Below are positions 5,449-5,513 of a stretch of DNA of 5,513 nucleotides, piece after piece. The number at the start of each line of letters is the position of its first letter. Position 1 is the stretch's first letter. A program made the position numbers and the translations under genes. The stretch comes from Prevotellaceae bacterium UBA6858. GTDB taxonomy: Bacteria; Bacteroidota; Bacteroidia; Bacteroidales; Bacteroidaceae. Under the pieces are notes generated by a model, which did no database searches, was not told where the DNA came from, and was given only the letters and a program-made list of their open reading frames with translations. The stretch spans positions 118,701-124,213 of the forward strand of contig DKDC01000017.1 in the NCBI GenBank assembly GCA_002451695.1. The letters are read 5' to 3'.

Positions 5449-5513
5449 CCCCAAAATCGCTTGCTTCTCCCGAAACACCCTCCAAATTATATTTGATGTA
5501 GGAAAAACTACAT

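Larger units (their letters stand above)
5188..5513. other. non-coding region rich in inverted repeats
   Basis: This stretch has no open frame with recognisable protein features; the frames that do cross it are proline/arginine-type translations without domains or plausible starts. It holds at least four inverted repeats: 5202-5238, 5261-5295, the nested element 5318-5448, and ATGTAG (5496-5501) with CTACAT (5508-5513) at the window edge. No tRNA, rRNA or transposase gene is visible. A non-autonomous mobile element, or structured RNA from beyond the window, could explain the density. Confidence 0.6.

Noticed and set aside
5203..5496. Open frames on both strands in the 3' region as small proteins
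   Set aside because: They run through the inverted repeats, show no signal peptide, domain or start context, and are better explained as translations of repeat DNA.
5496..5513. ATGTAG/CTACAT inverted repeat at the window end as a terminator or transposon end
   Set aside because: The arms are only 6 bases and the sequence stops there, so neither a T-run nor the rest of an element can be seen.

Overview
The window looks like chromosomal DNA from a member of the Bacteroidota, most likely the order Bacteroidales. Three things point there: TAnnTTTG-type -7 promoter boxes, start codons preceded by A-rich sequence with no clear Shine-Dalgarno, and protein types common in that order (a small Asp/Ala-rich lipoprotein, an exported metallophosphoesterase, MtaB). 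I cannot place the genus from sequence alone.

Layout. Bases 1-354 hold no gene: there is a possible terminator of an upstream gene, a perfect 9-bp-arm palindrome and a TAnnTTTG promoter box. These lead into a plus-strand gene (355-1536) for an exported FN3-like/metallophosphoesterase protein. A strong bidirectional terminator (about 1553-1588) separates it from a convergent minus-strand operon. Read 5'->3', that operon is mtaB (4666-3326), a family 2 glycosyltransferase (3329-2316) and a short RsmI-like SAM-dependent methyltransferase (2319-1612). Both internal junctions are 4-base stop/start overlaps, which suggests translational coupling. The operon's predicted promoter lies at 4712-4719.

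Across an AT-rich divergent intergenic region, a plus-strand gene (4911-5102) encodes a 63-residue lipoprotein whose acidic tail ends in three DTAAA repeats. Two consecutive intrinsic terminators follow it. The last 325 bases are non-coding and unusually rich in inverted repeats. They include a 131-base segment bounded by nested inverted repeats, built around a GGGGCGTATTGCATAC motif, that resembles a MITE-like or REP-like element.

Function. MtaB modifies tRNA position 37. The RsmI-like protein belongs to the family that methylates 16S rRNA, although its own substrate is unproven. A cell-envelope-type glycosyltransferase sits between them. The phosphoesterase and the lipoprotein are separate, apparently single-gene transcription units acting outside the cytoplasm. 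I found no phage, CRISPR, toxin-antitoxin or transposase gene, and no convincing evidence of a wholly new multi-gene system. The most interesting parts are the non-coding repeat cluster, the repeat-bearing lipoprotein and the composition of the mtaB operon.
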